Shown: positions 1 to 10,641 of the stretch, piece by piece
Layout of the letters: every line of letters begins with the position of its first letter
How positions within the stretch are numbered: the first letter of the stretch is position 1
Source of the DNA: Nitrogeniibacter sp050293885
GTDB lineage: Bacteria > Pseudomonadota > Gammaproteobacteria > Burkholderiales > Rhodocyclaceae
NCBI GenBank assembly: GCA_050293885.1
Contig: JBNKNO010000024.1
Location: 1 to 45,933, forward strand
Length of the DNA: 45,933 bases
Reading direction: 5' to 3'
Position numbers and translations under genes: made by a program
The notes under the pieces: model-generated
Database searches by the model: none
Told to the model about the DNA's origin: nothing
The model's input: the letters and a program-made list of their open reading frames with translations, nothing else

Positions 1-1
1 A

Positions 2-133
2 CGTGGTCGCCGCGTCCAGGTGGGCGCGGATGTCGTCGAAGGCGTCGGCGTCGAGCAGGAGCTCGAGGGCGTTGCCGAAGCGCTCGTTCGGGCGGGGGCG
101 GACGAGCCGCTCCGTGGTGGGGGTGCCGGCGCC
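2..133 (-). CDS. Fragment of an unidentified GC-rich reading frame
   Basis: On the minus strand, the frame shifted relative to ssb reads as ordinary protein (it contains PRPNERFGNALELLLDADAF). In the 37 codons nearest the edge every third base is G or C. The ssb frame over the same bases gives only a Ser/Thr/Pro-rich string, typical of an out-of-frame reading. This suggests coding sequence from a very GC-rich genome joined to ssb at the Ala/Pro/Gly-coding repeat around 120-150. I do not recognise the protein. A frameshift inside a genuine neighbouring gene is possible but less likely, because ssb lacks its own end. Confidence 0.4.
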
Positions 134-576
134 GGTGCGCCGCCGCCTTGGGCCGGTGCCTGGCGCGGTGCCGGACGGCTGTTCTGGGCTGCTGGCGCGC
201 CGTACTCGTCGCCGCCCATCGGCACGTCGCCGCCGGTGTCGCCACGGCCACCGAGCATCTGCATTTCGTTGGCGCGGATCTCGGTGGTGTAGCGGTCCTG
301 GCCGTTCTGGTCCTGCCACTTGCGGGTACGCAGATTGCCCTCCACATACACCGGGCGGCCTTTCTTCAAGTACTGCCCGGCGATCTCGGCCAGCTTGCCG
401 AAGAACACCACACGGTGCCATTCGGTCGCCTCGCGCTTTTCGCCGGTCTGCTTGTCTTTCCAGGTGTCCGTGGTCGCAATGCTGACGTTGCAGATGGCAT
501 CGCCCGAGGGGGCGTACCGAATTTCCGGGTCGCGCCCGAGGTTGCCGACCAGAATCACTTTGTTGACCGATGCCAT
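133..576 (-). CDS. ssb: Single-stranded DNA-binding protein SSB, C-terminus missing
   Basis: SSB coats single-stranded DNA during replication, recombination and repair and recruits partners through its acidic C-terminal tip. The ATG is at 576 and the protein starts MASVNKVILVGNLGRDPE. The OB-fold follows with the usual TDTWKDKQTGEK and TEWHRVVFFGKLAEIAGQYL blocks, YVEGNLRTRKWQD and RYTTEI, ending near residue 105. A Gly/Pro/Gln/Ala linker runs from there to about residue 150. The expected DDDIPF-type tip is not reached: beyond about 135 the frame becomes a Ser/Thr/Pro-rich string and stays open to the window edge. The OB-fold assignment is firm. The end of the gene is lost to the edge or to an assembly join. 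Confidence 0.88.
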
Positions 577-845
577 GCCCGTCTCTCCTCCATGCCAACC
601 GCCAATAGGCCTAATCGGTTGGCTGTGTTCATATCATTCGTGCCCGCGCCCGTGTCCCACACGGTCAGGACCTTCGATTCCGCCCACGACGCCCGCCCCA
701 CACAACAATGGAGCGAGGCCGTACGCGATCGTTCGCAGTATACAATGCAGCGCCGCTGCCGATGCCTGTGTTGTCGACAGGAGATGGCATATTTGTCGCC
801 CGCTCACCACCGCACGAGGATTGAGCCTGCGCGCGACGAGCGGGC
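577..845. other. Intergenic region between the MFS gene and ssb
   Basis: About 270 bases without a convincing gene; it should hold the ssb promoter. A TATACT hexamer is readable on the minus strand near 738-743 but has no good -35 partner. A short dyad, CCTGT-7-ACAGG, lies at 765-781. A GC-rich hairpin (gagcctgc/gcgggctc) near 822-846 overlaps the MFS stop region and could act as a terminator, though it has no clear T-tract. Confidence 0.35.
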
Positions 846-2204
846 TCAGTCGGCGCCAGCGCCGATGAGCTGGCGCATTTGCGCCTCGTCCCAGCGATCG
901 AGGTTGACCTTGAGATGAGCCATGCGCGATTCGGGCTCGACCACCGCTTCGCGGACGCCGGGCAAATCGACGATTCGGGCGCGCACCTCGTCGAGATCGA
1001 CCGACGGCCCGATCGAGTAGCTGCGCGCGACGACTTTCGGCGGGGGCAGCATGGTCATCGCAACCCCCAGCCAAACCACGGCCAACGCAGTAGTCATGAC
1101 GAACACCGCGTCGGGGCTGACATGCTGGCTCAACCAGCCACCGAGGCTGGCGCCGATGAACAACCCCAATGCCTGCGTGGTGTTGTACACCCCCAACGCC
1201 GCACCCTTGTTGCGGGGCGGTGCAATGCGCGACACCAGCGAGGGCAGCGTGGCTTCGAGAATGTTGAAAGCGACGAAGAACAGCACCAGGCAGATGGCGA
1301 TGGACCACATGCCGGCGCGCCCGAACAGGAAGCCGAGTTGGGTGAGCGCGAGCAGGCCGATCGCGCCGACAAACACGGGCTTCAGCCGATTCTTGCGCTC
1401 CGCCATGATGATGGCCGGCACCATGAAGGCAAAGCTGACAAGCACTGCGGGCAGATACACCTGCCAGTGCAAAGCCACGGGCAGGCCGCCCTTGGCCACC
1501 AGCGCAGCCGGGATCACCACGAACATGGCCATCTGCACCAGGTGCAGCGTGAAGATACCGAGATTCAAACGCAGCAACTGGGTGTTGCGCAGCACGCCGG
1601 CGAAACTCACCGGTTTGGCCTCGACCTTGGGCGGATTGGGAACCACGCGGCGCAACACCACCACGGCGAACAGCGACAGCCCGGCGGTGAGCCAGAAAAT
1701 GCCGGACATGCCGATGGCGGCGTACAGCAAGGGCGCCGCGACCAATGAGATGGCGAACACCATGCCGATGCTCGAGCCGATCATGGCCATGACCTTGGTG
1801 CGATGCTGCTCGCGGGTCAGATCGGCCGCAAGTGCGGTCACCGCGGCCGAAATGGCACCGGCGCCCTGCAGCGCCCGCCCGGCAATCACCCATTTGACCG
1901 TACCGGCCATGGCCGCGAGTGCCGAGCCGCCGGCGAACAGGATCAAGCCGAAAATGATCACCGGCTTGCGGCCGAATCGGTCGGACGCGAGGCCGAAGGG
2001 GATCTGGAAACAGGCTTGCGTGAGCCCATAGATACCCAGCGCCAGCCCGACCAGCGTGAGGTTTTCCCCACCCGGCAAACCGTGGGCGTGAATGGCGAAC
2101 ACCGGCAGTATGAGAAACAGGCCGAGCATGCGCAGGCCAAAGATCCCCGCAAGCGACGCGCCAGTGCGGCGTTCAGCGGGGGTCATCTTGTCGGAGGTAG
2201 CCAT
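846..2204 (-). CDS. MFS transporter, YajR-like, with C-terminal ferredoxin-like domain
   Basis: A 452-residue inner-membrane transporter of the major facilitator superfamily. Twelve hydrophobic segments lie between about residues 15 and 385. The MFS motif A (GLASDRFGRK, residues 71-80) sits between TM2 and TM3. After TM12 a soluble tail of about 60 residues (SYSIGPSVDLDEVRARI, then LPGVREAVVEPE) resembles the YAM domain of E. coli YajR; the total length also matches YajR (454). The substrate is unknown; drug or metabolite efflux is the usual guess. The frame is open 34 codons further upstream, but the MATSDKMTPAERR start fits the family better; no strong ribosome site is visible. It lies between ssb and uvrA, divergent from uvrA. 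Confidence 0.82.
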   Translation of the reverse strand: MATSDKMTPAERRTGASLAGIFGLRMLGLFLILPVFAIHAHGLPGGENLTLVGLALGIYGLTQACFQIPFGLASDRFGRKPVIIFGLILFAGGSALAAMAGTVKWVIAGRALQGAGAISAAVTALAADLTREQHRTKVMAMIGSSIGMVFAISLVAAPLLYAAIGMSGIFWLTAGLSLFAVVVLRRVVPNPPKVEAKPVSFAGVLRNTQLLRLNLGIFTLHLVQMAMFVVIPAALVAKGGLPVALHWQVYLPAVLVSFAFMVPAIIMAERKNRLKPVFVGAIGLLALTQLGFLFGRAGMWSIAICLVLFFVAFNILEATLPSLVSRIAPPRNKGAALGVYNTTQALGLFIGASLGGWLSQHVSPDAVFVMTTALAVVWLGVAMTMLPPPKVVARSYSIGPSVDLDEVRARIVDLPGVREAVVEPESRMAHLKVNLDRWDEAQMRQLIGAGAD

Positions 2205-2344
2205 GGGAGATGGGGTTTGGTCAGGGCGGAGCGAGTTGCGTATATTAGCAGGTTGCGCCGGCCCGACGCAGCGCACGCGGGCCCACATCGGCCTTGCGCG
2301 ATCCACCTTGGCAGGACCCGCTACGCGCGGGGAATAAAGCGGTC

Positions 2345-5176
<2,832 letters not shown>

Positions 5177-5354
5177 CCCTATCCGGCGCGGGTGGTTCGG
5201 CCCGAGCGCCTCGCGAGCGTGGAAAAATGTAACACAGCGTTGCAGCGCTCGCCGATCACGCCCCAATCCCGGCCGGATAGCGCAAACTTGGCCTTGAATC
5301 TGCACAATATTGCTAGCGTTGCTACCTATCACTTTGGTCAAAGGAGAAGGCGTC

Positions 5355-5660
5355 ATGGCGGAAAACGACATCCCGGAAACGCCGGAAGCCCGCTTTCTGA
5401 ATCGCGTCGAACGTCGCCTGAAGGTCCTCGAAACCCTCGAAAAGGCCGGTATGGGCATCTACCTGCCCCCCGACGCCCAACAACGCAAGGCGGCCATCGA
5501 CATGTTGGCACGCCTGATCGCGCGGCAACGTGAGCTGCCCGCCATTTCTCGCGACGCCATGGCACAAGCGGCCAGCGAAATAGAAAAACGGCTGGAGTCC
5601 ATGCAAAAGCAGCTGCCCAGCGACGTGCAGTACCGCAACCGTATCCGCAGCAGCTGGTAG
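5355..5660 (+). CDS. Small soluble protein of unknown function
   Basis: A 101-residue charged protein with no signal peptide or membrane segment. It begins MAENDIPETPEARFLNRVE and is mostly predicted helix: an R/K/E-rich N-terminal helix, a short loop (GMGIYLPPDAQQRK) and two further helices ending SDVQYRNRIRSSW. The start at 5355 is supported by a strong ribosome site (AAGGAG at 5341, eight bases before the ATG), better than the open frame upstream. It is a single gene between uvrA and the convergent MarR gene. I do not recognise a named family; it may be a lineage-restricted protein. Coding status is likely from codon pattern and ribosome site. Confidence 0.65.
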   Translation: MAENDIPETPEARFLNRVERRLKVLETLEKAGMGIYLPPDAQQRKAAIDMLARLIARQRELPAISRDAMAQAASEIEKRLESMQKQLPSDVQYRNRIRSSW

Positions 5661-5675
5661 GTCCGCGGGCGCCGA

Positions 5676-6158
5676 TCAGAGTTCGGAAAAGGGCTTGGTA
5701 GCGGCGGTGTCCACTTCGACCGACATCGCCTCGGCCAGCGTTTTCAGGTCGGACGAGAGGCGCGAGAGCACCGGCTCCGGCAAACGCCCCAGCGCATCCG
5801 GCAACAAACCGGCCACCGGCTCGGGCGCGCGATCCAGCACGGCCCGGCCGGCGTCGGTCACATACAAATTCACCACGCGCTGGTCACGCGCCGAACGCTC
5901 ACGACGAATGAACCCGCTTTTTTCCGCCTTGGCGAGCAAGTTGCTGACGGTCGACGGATGAATCGCCATCGCCGAGGCCAGTTCGCTCACACGAATGCCG
6001 GGCTGACGCGCCACCACGGCAAGTGCCCACACCTGCGCGCCGCCAGCGCCACAGCGCCGCTCGACCGTTTGCAAATGCTGACGAACCGCCGCGTAAATGG
6101 AGCGAAACAACCCGAGTGCTTCGTGCGCAGAGGGATTCAAGCCTGACCGCCCATGCAA
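5676..6158 (-). CDS. MarR-family winged-helix transcriptional regulator, apparent TTG start
   Basis: About 160 residues. The central part is a MarR winged helix: recognition region IHPSTVSNLLAKAEKSGFI, then the wing with the family motif RSARDQRVVNLYVTDAG. The flanking helices would form the dimer interface. MarR proteins are usually ligand-responsive repressors; the ligand and targets are unknown here. No in-frame ATG or GTG lies near the expected N-terminus. The candidates are TTG at 6158 (LHGRSGLNPSAH) or TTG at 6140 (LNPSAH); 6158 is used. The open frame extends upstream into galE but that part does not look coding. It lies 67 bases downstream of galE on the same strand. Confidence 0.78.
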   Translation of the reverse strand: MHGRSGLNPSAHEALGLFRSIYAAVRQHLQTVERRCGAGGAQVWALAVVARQPGIRVSELASAMAIHPSTVSNLLAKAEKSGFIRRERSARDQRVVNLYVTDAGRAVLDRAPEPVAGLLPDALGRLPEPVLSRLSSDLKTLAEAMSVEVDTAATKPFSEL

Positions 6159-6225
6159 TGGAGTTTGAAGATAGGCGGGATCATAGGCGGCGACACCGGG
6201 GCGCGTCCACTCCTGCCCACTCGCC

Positions 6226-7245
6226 TCAGTCGGCAAACCCCTGTGGATTGTCCGACTGCCAGCGCCACGCATCCACGCACATGTCGTCCAGGCCATATTC
6301 GGCACGCCATCCCAACTCGCGCTCGGCAAGCGTCGGATCGGCGTAGCACTGGGCAATATCGCCCGCTCGTCGCGGCGCGATGCGGTAAGGCACGGCCCGC
6401 CCGGAGGCGTGCTCGAACGCCTTGACCACATCGAGCACGCTGTAGCCCTGCCCGGTACCGAGATTGATGGTCAGCACGCCCGCGCCCGACATGAGACGTT
6501 CGACCGCACGCACATGGCCCTTGGCCAGATCGACCACGTGGATGTAGTCGCGCACCCCGGTGCCGTCCGGCGTCGGGTAGTCGTCGCCAAACACCTGCAA
6601 CTGTGGCAAACGGCCAATCGCCACTTGGGTCACATAGGGCATGAGGTTGTTGGGGATTCCGTTCGGGTCTTCGCCGATGCGCCCCGATCGATGCGCGCCG
6701 ACCGGATTGAAGTAGCGCAGCAGCGCCACATGCCATTGCGGATCTGCGGCCGCGACGTCTGCAAGGATGTACTCGAGCATCCACTTGGTTCGGCCATAGG
6801 GATTGGTCGGGCCGGTGGGAAAATCTTCACGAATCGGCACGCTGGCGGGGTCGCCATACACGGTTGCCGATGAGCTGAACACGATGCGTTTGACACCATG
6901 CTCCGCCATCGCTTCAGCAAGGCATACCGTGCCGCTCACGTTGTTGTCGTAATAGGCCATCGGCTGGCTGACCGACTCGCCCACCGCCTTCAGCCCGGCG
7001 AAGTGGATCACCGCATCGAAGGCATGGGCGTCGAAAATGCGATCGAGCGCCGCCCGGTCGCGAATGTCGGCTTCATAACTCGCGCGCAATGAACGCCCGG
7101 CGATATCCGCCACCCGCGTGAGCGATACCGGTTTGCTGTTGCTGTAGTTGTCGAGCACGACGACGTCGTGACCCGCTTCGAGCAACTCGACACAAGTGTG
7201 GGAGCCAATATAACCGGCGCCGCCGGTCACCAATACGCATGCCAT
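6226..7245 (-). CDS. galE: UDP-glucose 4-epimerase
   Basis: Interconverts UDP-glucose and UDP-galactose with bound NAD+, supplying sugars for surface polysaccharide. The 339-residue product (E. coli GalE has 338) has the Rossmann motif TGGAGYIG (7-14), the SSSATVYG block (124-131) with the catalytic Ser, and the Tyr150-x3-Lys154 pair (YGRTK). Later conserved blocks are LLRYFNPVGAHRSG, GTGVRDYIHVVDLA and NLGTGQGYSVLDVV. The ATG at 7245 is preceded by AGGTGG about eight bases upstream, so it is preferred over the frame's upstream extension. The MarR gene follows on the same strand. Confidence 0.96.
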   Translation of the reverse strand: MACVLVTGGAGYIGSHTCVELLEAGHDVVVLDNYSNSKPVSLTRVADIAGRSLRASYEADIRDRAALDRIFDAHAFDAVIHFAGLKAVGESVSQPMAYYDNNVSGTVCLAEAMAEHGVKRIVFSSSATVYGDPASVPIREDFPTGPTNPYGRTKWMLEYILADVAAADPQWHVALLRYFNPVGAHRSGRIGEDPNGIPNNLMPYVTQVAIGRLPQLQVFGDDYPTPDGTGVRDYIHVVDLAKGHVRAVERLMSGAGVLTINLGTGQGYSVLDVVKAFEHASGRAVPYRIAPRRAGDIAQCYADPTLAERELGWRAEYGLDDMCVDAWRWQSDNPQGFAD

Positions 7246-7363
7246 GTCGCTACCACCTGTTGTCTGTCTCGTGCCGCGCATGATACCGCCATCGACGACT
7301 TGAATCCGTGACAGATTAAGAGCGCAGCCTCGCGGACGGCGCCTCTTCGGCGGAGCCTATCTG

Positions 7364-7834
7364 CTACTGGTGATGCTTCGCGCCGTGGTTCATGCCGCCC
7401 GCAGTCAGCGCCCGCACCGGCACGTCGACCCGTTGTTCTGTGATCTCGCCTTCGGCACCGCGCAGACGCAAGGTGATCGGCACGATCGCGCCCTCGGCCA
7501 GCGGTGCCTTGAGCCCCATGAGCATGATGTGATATCCGCCAGGCTTGAGCTCAACGGTCTGGCCCGACGGCAAGGCAAGCGCGTCGATCGGTCGCATCTT
7601 CATGATGTCGTTCGTCATGAGCATTTCGTGGACTTCGGTCACACTCGCCGCCGGGCTGCTGGCACCCACCAGCGTGGTATCGGCAGCGGCCGTCAGATGC
7701 ATGAACGCGCCGGTGGCCTTTTGCGCCGCAACGGTGCCACGCACCCAGGCTTTCTCAACGAGCACATCGCTCGCCCACACGGGCGTCCAAGCAAGCAAAA
7801 AAGTCGAGGCGACCAACGTCCGGGTGAACAGCAT
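7364..7834 (-). CDS. Periplasmic copper chaperone PCu(A)C
   Basis: A 156-residue exported copper-binding protein; the family delivers Cu(I) to the Cu(A)/Cu(B) sites of cytochrome oxidases. The N-terminus is a signal peptide (MLFTRTLVASTFLLAWTPVWA, likely cut after residue 21). The family ligand pattern H(M)x10Mx21HxM is met exactly: His69, Met80, His102 and Met104. The C-terminus adds a short His-rich tail (NHGAKHHQ). The ATG at 7834 has an ideal ribosome site (AAGGAGA). It is divergent from regB with 150 bases between. That fits a link between copper delivery, respiration and redox sensing, but the functional link is inference. Confidence 0.9.
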   Translation of the reverse strand: MLFTRTLVASTFLLAWTPVWASDVLVEKAWVRGTVAAQKATGAFMHLTAAADTTLVGASSPAASVTEVHEMLMTNDIMKMRPIDALALPSGQTVELKPGGYHIMLMGLKAPLAEGAIVPITLRLRGAEGEITEQRVDVPVRALTAGGMNHGAKHHQ

Positions 7835-7987
7835 GTGATTCTCCTTGTGCGTGATGACGCATAGGCTACCGCAGGCGGCCGGCCAACGGATGCGGCAGGA
7901 TGTCGCAGCGCGCGGCAAATCGTGGCAATCGGCGATAATGTCGGCGTGGATACACACGCGCTCACCGCATTTACGCGGTCACAGGAT

Positions 7988-9220
7988 ATGCCTTCGGTTC
8001 CCGCTTCCCTCGGCCGATTGGTCTCGCTGCGCTGGTTGTCGGTCGCGCTCATGCTCGCCGCTGGATTGGTTGTCGCGCCGCTGTCTTCCATCGACATCCC
8101 GCTGACCGCCATTCTGACCATCTCCGCGCTACTCGCGCTGTGGAACCTGATTACCCGAAAGATCTTCGATTTGCACCAGGATGCGGGTGTATGGCACCTG
8201 TTCTTTGATCTGACGGTCGATTTGGTGGCGTGGAGCAGCTTTCTGTATCTCACGGGCGGCGCCACCAACCCCATGATTTCACTGCTGCTGCCACTGATCG
8301 CCGTCGCCGCAACCATGCTCCCCGGACGACTGGCATGGCCGCTGGCTGCACTTGCCGTGTGCGCCTATTCATGGCTGTGGTCACATCATCTTCCGCTACA
8401 TCTGGCGAATCCGGCGCACGCCGTGTCGTGGCACCTGGGCGGAATGTGGGCGACGTTCGCGGTCTCGGCGTTCGTGATTGTCGGCTACATAACTCGCATG
8501 ACGCGCGCAATGCGCCTGCGCGACCAGGCGCTTGCGAATGCCCGCGAGCAGCAGATGAGAAATGAACGCGTCGTCGCGCTCGCGAACCTCGCGGCGGGCG
8601 CTGCCCACGAGCTGGGCACACCGCTGGGTACGATGCGCCTGCTGGTCGATGAGCTCAAGCGGGACATACACGAGGGGGAGGCGGCCGACGATCTTCAACT
8701 CATGACACAGCAGATCGATCAGTGCAAGACCATCCTCTCTCGTCTGACCGCGGCGACAGGACGCGCGCGCGCGGACGATCCGGCAACCCTCCCGGTCAAG
8801 ATCTGGCTCGATCAGCTGATTGCACCGCTGCAGGCGCAACGCCCCGGCGTGACGCTGGTTCGCCATGATGCCGACCCGGATGCACCTGTCCGTGTGGATG
8901 TGGCCTTCGAGCAGGCGATCCGCAATCTGGTCAGCAACGCCGTCACGGCGTCGGAGGGGAAGCCGGTAAAAATCGAAACCCGACAACGCGGGGACATGAT
9001 CGAACTGAAAATCACCGACCGCGGTCCCGGGCTTCCCGCCGAGATCATCGACACCCTGAATCACCCGGAAATTCGATCAAACCTGCCCACCGAGGGTCTC
9101 GGCATCGGGCTGCTACTTACGCTCTCATCGATCGAGCATTGCGGCGGCTCGCTCGACTATGACACCCACCAAGATCGGGGAACGGTTGCCATCGTGATTG
9201 TCCCCCTCGCCACGCCATGA
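7988..9220 (+). CDS. regB: Redox sensor histidine kinase, RegB/PrrB/RoxS family
   Basis: A 410-residue membrane kinase that phosphorylates RegA under low-redox conditions. The N-terminal half has about six membrane segments (15-168). The quinone-binding motif of the family, GGxxNP, is present as GGATNPM (90-96). The H-box AAHELGTPL carries the phospho-acceptor His207. Cys246 in QQIDQCKTIL matches the redox-active cysteine of RegB. The N-box (NLVSNA, 313-318), DRGPGLP and GLGIGLLL follow. The start is uncertain: ATG 7988 gives a normal N-terminus, and GTG codons at 7922 and 7946 are alternatives. The stop overlaps the regA start (ATGA), so the two are translationally coupled. It may instead be called prrB, roxS or actS. 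Confidence 0.9.
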   Translation: MPSVPASLGRLVSLRWLSVALMLAAGLVVAPLSSIDIPLTAILTISALLALWNLITRKIFDLHQDAGVWHLFFDLTVDLVAWSSFLYLTGGATNPMISLLLPLIAVAATMLPGRLAWPLAALAVCAYSWLWSHHLPLHLANPAHAVSWHLGGMWATFAVSAFVIVGYITRMTRAMRLRDQALANAREQQMRNERVVALANLAAGAAHELGTPLGTMRLLVDELKRDIHEGEAADDLQLMTQQIDQCKTILSRLTAATGRARADDPATLPVKIWLDQLIAPLQAQRPGVTLVRHDADPDAPVRVDVAFEQAIRNLVSNAVTASEGKPVKIETRQRGDMIELKITDRGPGLPAEIIDTLNHPEIRSNLPTEGLGIGLLLTLSSIEHCGGSLDYDTHQDRGTVAIVIVPLATP

Positions 9221-9765
9221 CACAGCTATCGCCAATCCACTCCGCGCTTGTCATAGACGACGACGCGACCTTCAGCCGGGTGCTGCAACGCGCCTTGGGT
9301 CATCGCAACATCGATGCACACTGCGCCGTCGATGAGACGACCGCCTTTGAATGCCTGCGAAGCCATCGCCCTGATGCTGTCATTCTCGACCTCAACCTGG
9401 CTGGCGCGTCAGGGCTTGCGCTGATAGAGCCGATCCTCGCACTGCAACCCAATGCACGCATTCTCGTCCTCACCGGCTACGCGAGCATCGCGACCGCGGT
9501 TGAAGCGATCAAGCTGGGCGCCTATCAGTATTTGGCAAAACCAACTGACGTGGACACCATTCTGAACGCGCTCGACGCAGGTGATGCTGAACGCGCCCCT
9601 CCCGACGTTCCCTTATCGCCGATGTCGGTCAACCGGCTTGAATGGGAGCACATCCAACGAATACTCGCCGAAAACGACGGGAACATCTCTGCCACCGCCC
9701 GGGCGCTCAAGATGCACCGCCGGACCTTGCAGCGAAAACTCGCCAAACGTCCGGTGAAAGGGTGA
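9217..9765 (+). CDS. regA: Redox response regulator, RegA/PrrA/ActR family
   Basis: A 182-residue two-component regulator and partner of the upstream kinase. The receiver domain has the acidic pocket (VIDDD), the phospho-acceptor Asp in AVILDLNLAGASG, and the Thr/Lys switch residues in LTGYAS and LAKPTD. A linker leads to a Fis-type helix-turn-helix at the C-terminus with the family-typical text ENDGNISATARALKMHRRTL. In relatives it activates or represses respiration, carbon fixation and nitrogen genes according to redox state. It overlaps regB by four bases; hslR follows 16 bases after the stop. Confidence 0.93.
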   Translation: MTQLSPIHSALVIDDDATFSRVLQRALGHRNIDAHCAVDETTAFECLRSHRPDAVILDLNLAGASGLALIEPILALQPNARILVLTGYASIATAVEAIKLGAYQYLAKPTDVDTILNALDAGDAERAPPDVPLSPMSVNRLEWEHIQRILAENDGNISATARALKMHRRTLQRKLAKRPVKG

Positions 9766-9781
9766 ACGTGGGTCAGCGGTA

Positions 9782-10156
9782 ATGGACAAGCTACGCTTCG
9801 ACAAGTGGCTCTGGGCCGCGCGCTTCTTCAAGACCCGTTCACTCGCAAGCACCGCGATTGACGGAGGAAGGGCGCACCTGAACGGCGCACGCGTCAAACC
9901 CGCTCACGCCATCCGCATTGGCGACACCGTCGACGTCACCCGAGGCACCGAACGTCTGACCGTCTCCGTACTCGCGCTATCCGACAAGCGCGGCGCGGCG
10001 CCGATCGCACAGGGCTTGTACCAGGAAACCGAGGAAAGCGTGGCACGTCGTGAGCGCCAATCCGATACCCCGGCCGAAACCGGGCGTCGTGGCGGCCGAC
10101 CGACCAAGCAAGACCGCCGCCGAATCCAACAACTGAAAACTCCGCTAGAAAAATAA
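9782..10156 (+). CDS. hslR: Ribosome-associated heat shock protein Hsp15 (S4 domain)
   Basis: Hsp15 binds free 50S subunits carrying a nascent chain and helps recycle stalled ribosomes. The 124-residue protein opens with an S4 RNA-binding domain (MDKLRFDKWLWAARFFKTRS, then GGRAHLNGARVKPAHAIRIGD) and ends in a basic tail rich in Arg and Gln (GRRGGRPTKQDRRRIQQL). Length and motifs match E. coli HslR (133). It follows regA by 16 bases and is probably co-transcribed. The bidirectional terminator begins two bases after its stop. Confidence 0.93.
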   Translation: MDKLRFDKWLWAARFFKTRSLASTAIDGGRAHLNGARVKPAHAIRIGDTVDVTRGTERLTVSVLALSDKRGAAPIAQGLYQETEESVARRERQSDTPAETGRRGGRPTKQDRRRIQQLKTPLEK

Positions 10157-10157
10157 A

Positions 10158-10181
10158 AAACCGGCCATGGTGGCCGGTTTT
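10158..10181. terminator. Bidirectional terminator between hslR and rplQ
   Basis: A perfect 10-bp stem (AAACCGGCCA / TGGCCGGTTT) with a 3-base loop. On the plus strand it is followed by TTTTCTAT and on the minus strand by a run of T. It can therefore end both hslR and the long ribosomal cluster. Confidence 0.9.
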
Positions 10182-10205
10182 CTATCTTGCGCGTCGCACA
10201 GTAGA

Positions 10206-10616
10206 TCAGGCAGCCTGATCTTCCTCTGCAGGCGCTTCGACGGGTGCTTCTTCGCCTTCGGGGCGATCGAGCAACTCGACATACGCCATCGGCGCATTGT
10301 CACCATCGCGGAACCCGAACTTGAGAATACGCAGGTAGCCGCCGTTCCGCTCAGCGTACCGGGGACCAAGCACGTCGAAAAGTTTGACGACCATGTCACG
10401 ATCGCGCAAGCGGTTGAATGCCAGACGACGGTTGGCGACGGATGGCTTCTTGCCCAACGTGATGAGCGGTTCGACAACGCGACGCAGCTCCTTTGCCTTG
10501 GGCAGTGTGGTTTTAATCGCTTCGTGCTGCAGCAGCGAGTTCGCCATGTTGCGAAACATGGCTTGGCGGTGCGAACTCGTGCGGTTCAGTTTGCGAAGAC
10601 CGTTACGGTGACGCAT
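10206..10616 (-). CDS. rplQ: 50S ribosomal protein L17
   Basis: Last gene of the alpha operon. The 136-residue product starts MRHRNGLRKLNRTSSHRQAM, the invariant L17 N-terminus, followed by FRNMANSLLQHEAIKTTLPKAKELR. The C-terminus is an acidic extension after ELLDRP (EGEEAPVEAPAEEDQAA), as in other betaproteobacteria. A GAGGAA ribosome site precedes the ATG. It lies 25 bases after rpoA and ends at the shared terminator. Confidence 0.98.
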   Translation of the reverse strand: MRHRNGLRKLNRTSSHRQAMFRNMANSLLQHEAIKTTLPKAKELRRVVEPLITLGKKPSVANRRLAFNRLRDRDMVVKLFDVLGPRYAERNGGYLRILKFGFRDGDNAPMAYVELLDRPEGEEAPVEAPAEEDQAA

Positions 10617-10641
10617 GATCTCGTTCCTCTATCCCGACCGA

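Noticed and set aside
765..781. CCTGT-N7-ACAGG dyad between the MFS gene and ssb, resembling a LexA (SOS) box near ssb and uvrA.
   Set aside because: The betaproteobacterial LexA box is CTGT-N8-ACAG; this spacing is one base short, and no matching box lies before uvrA.
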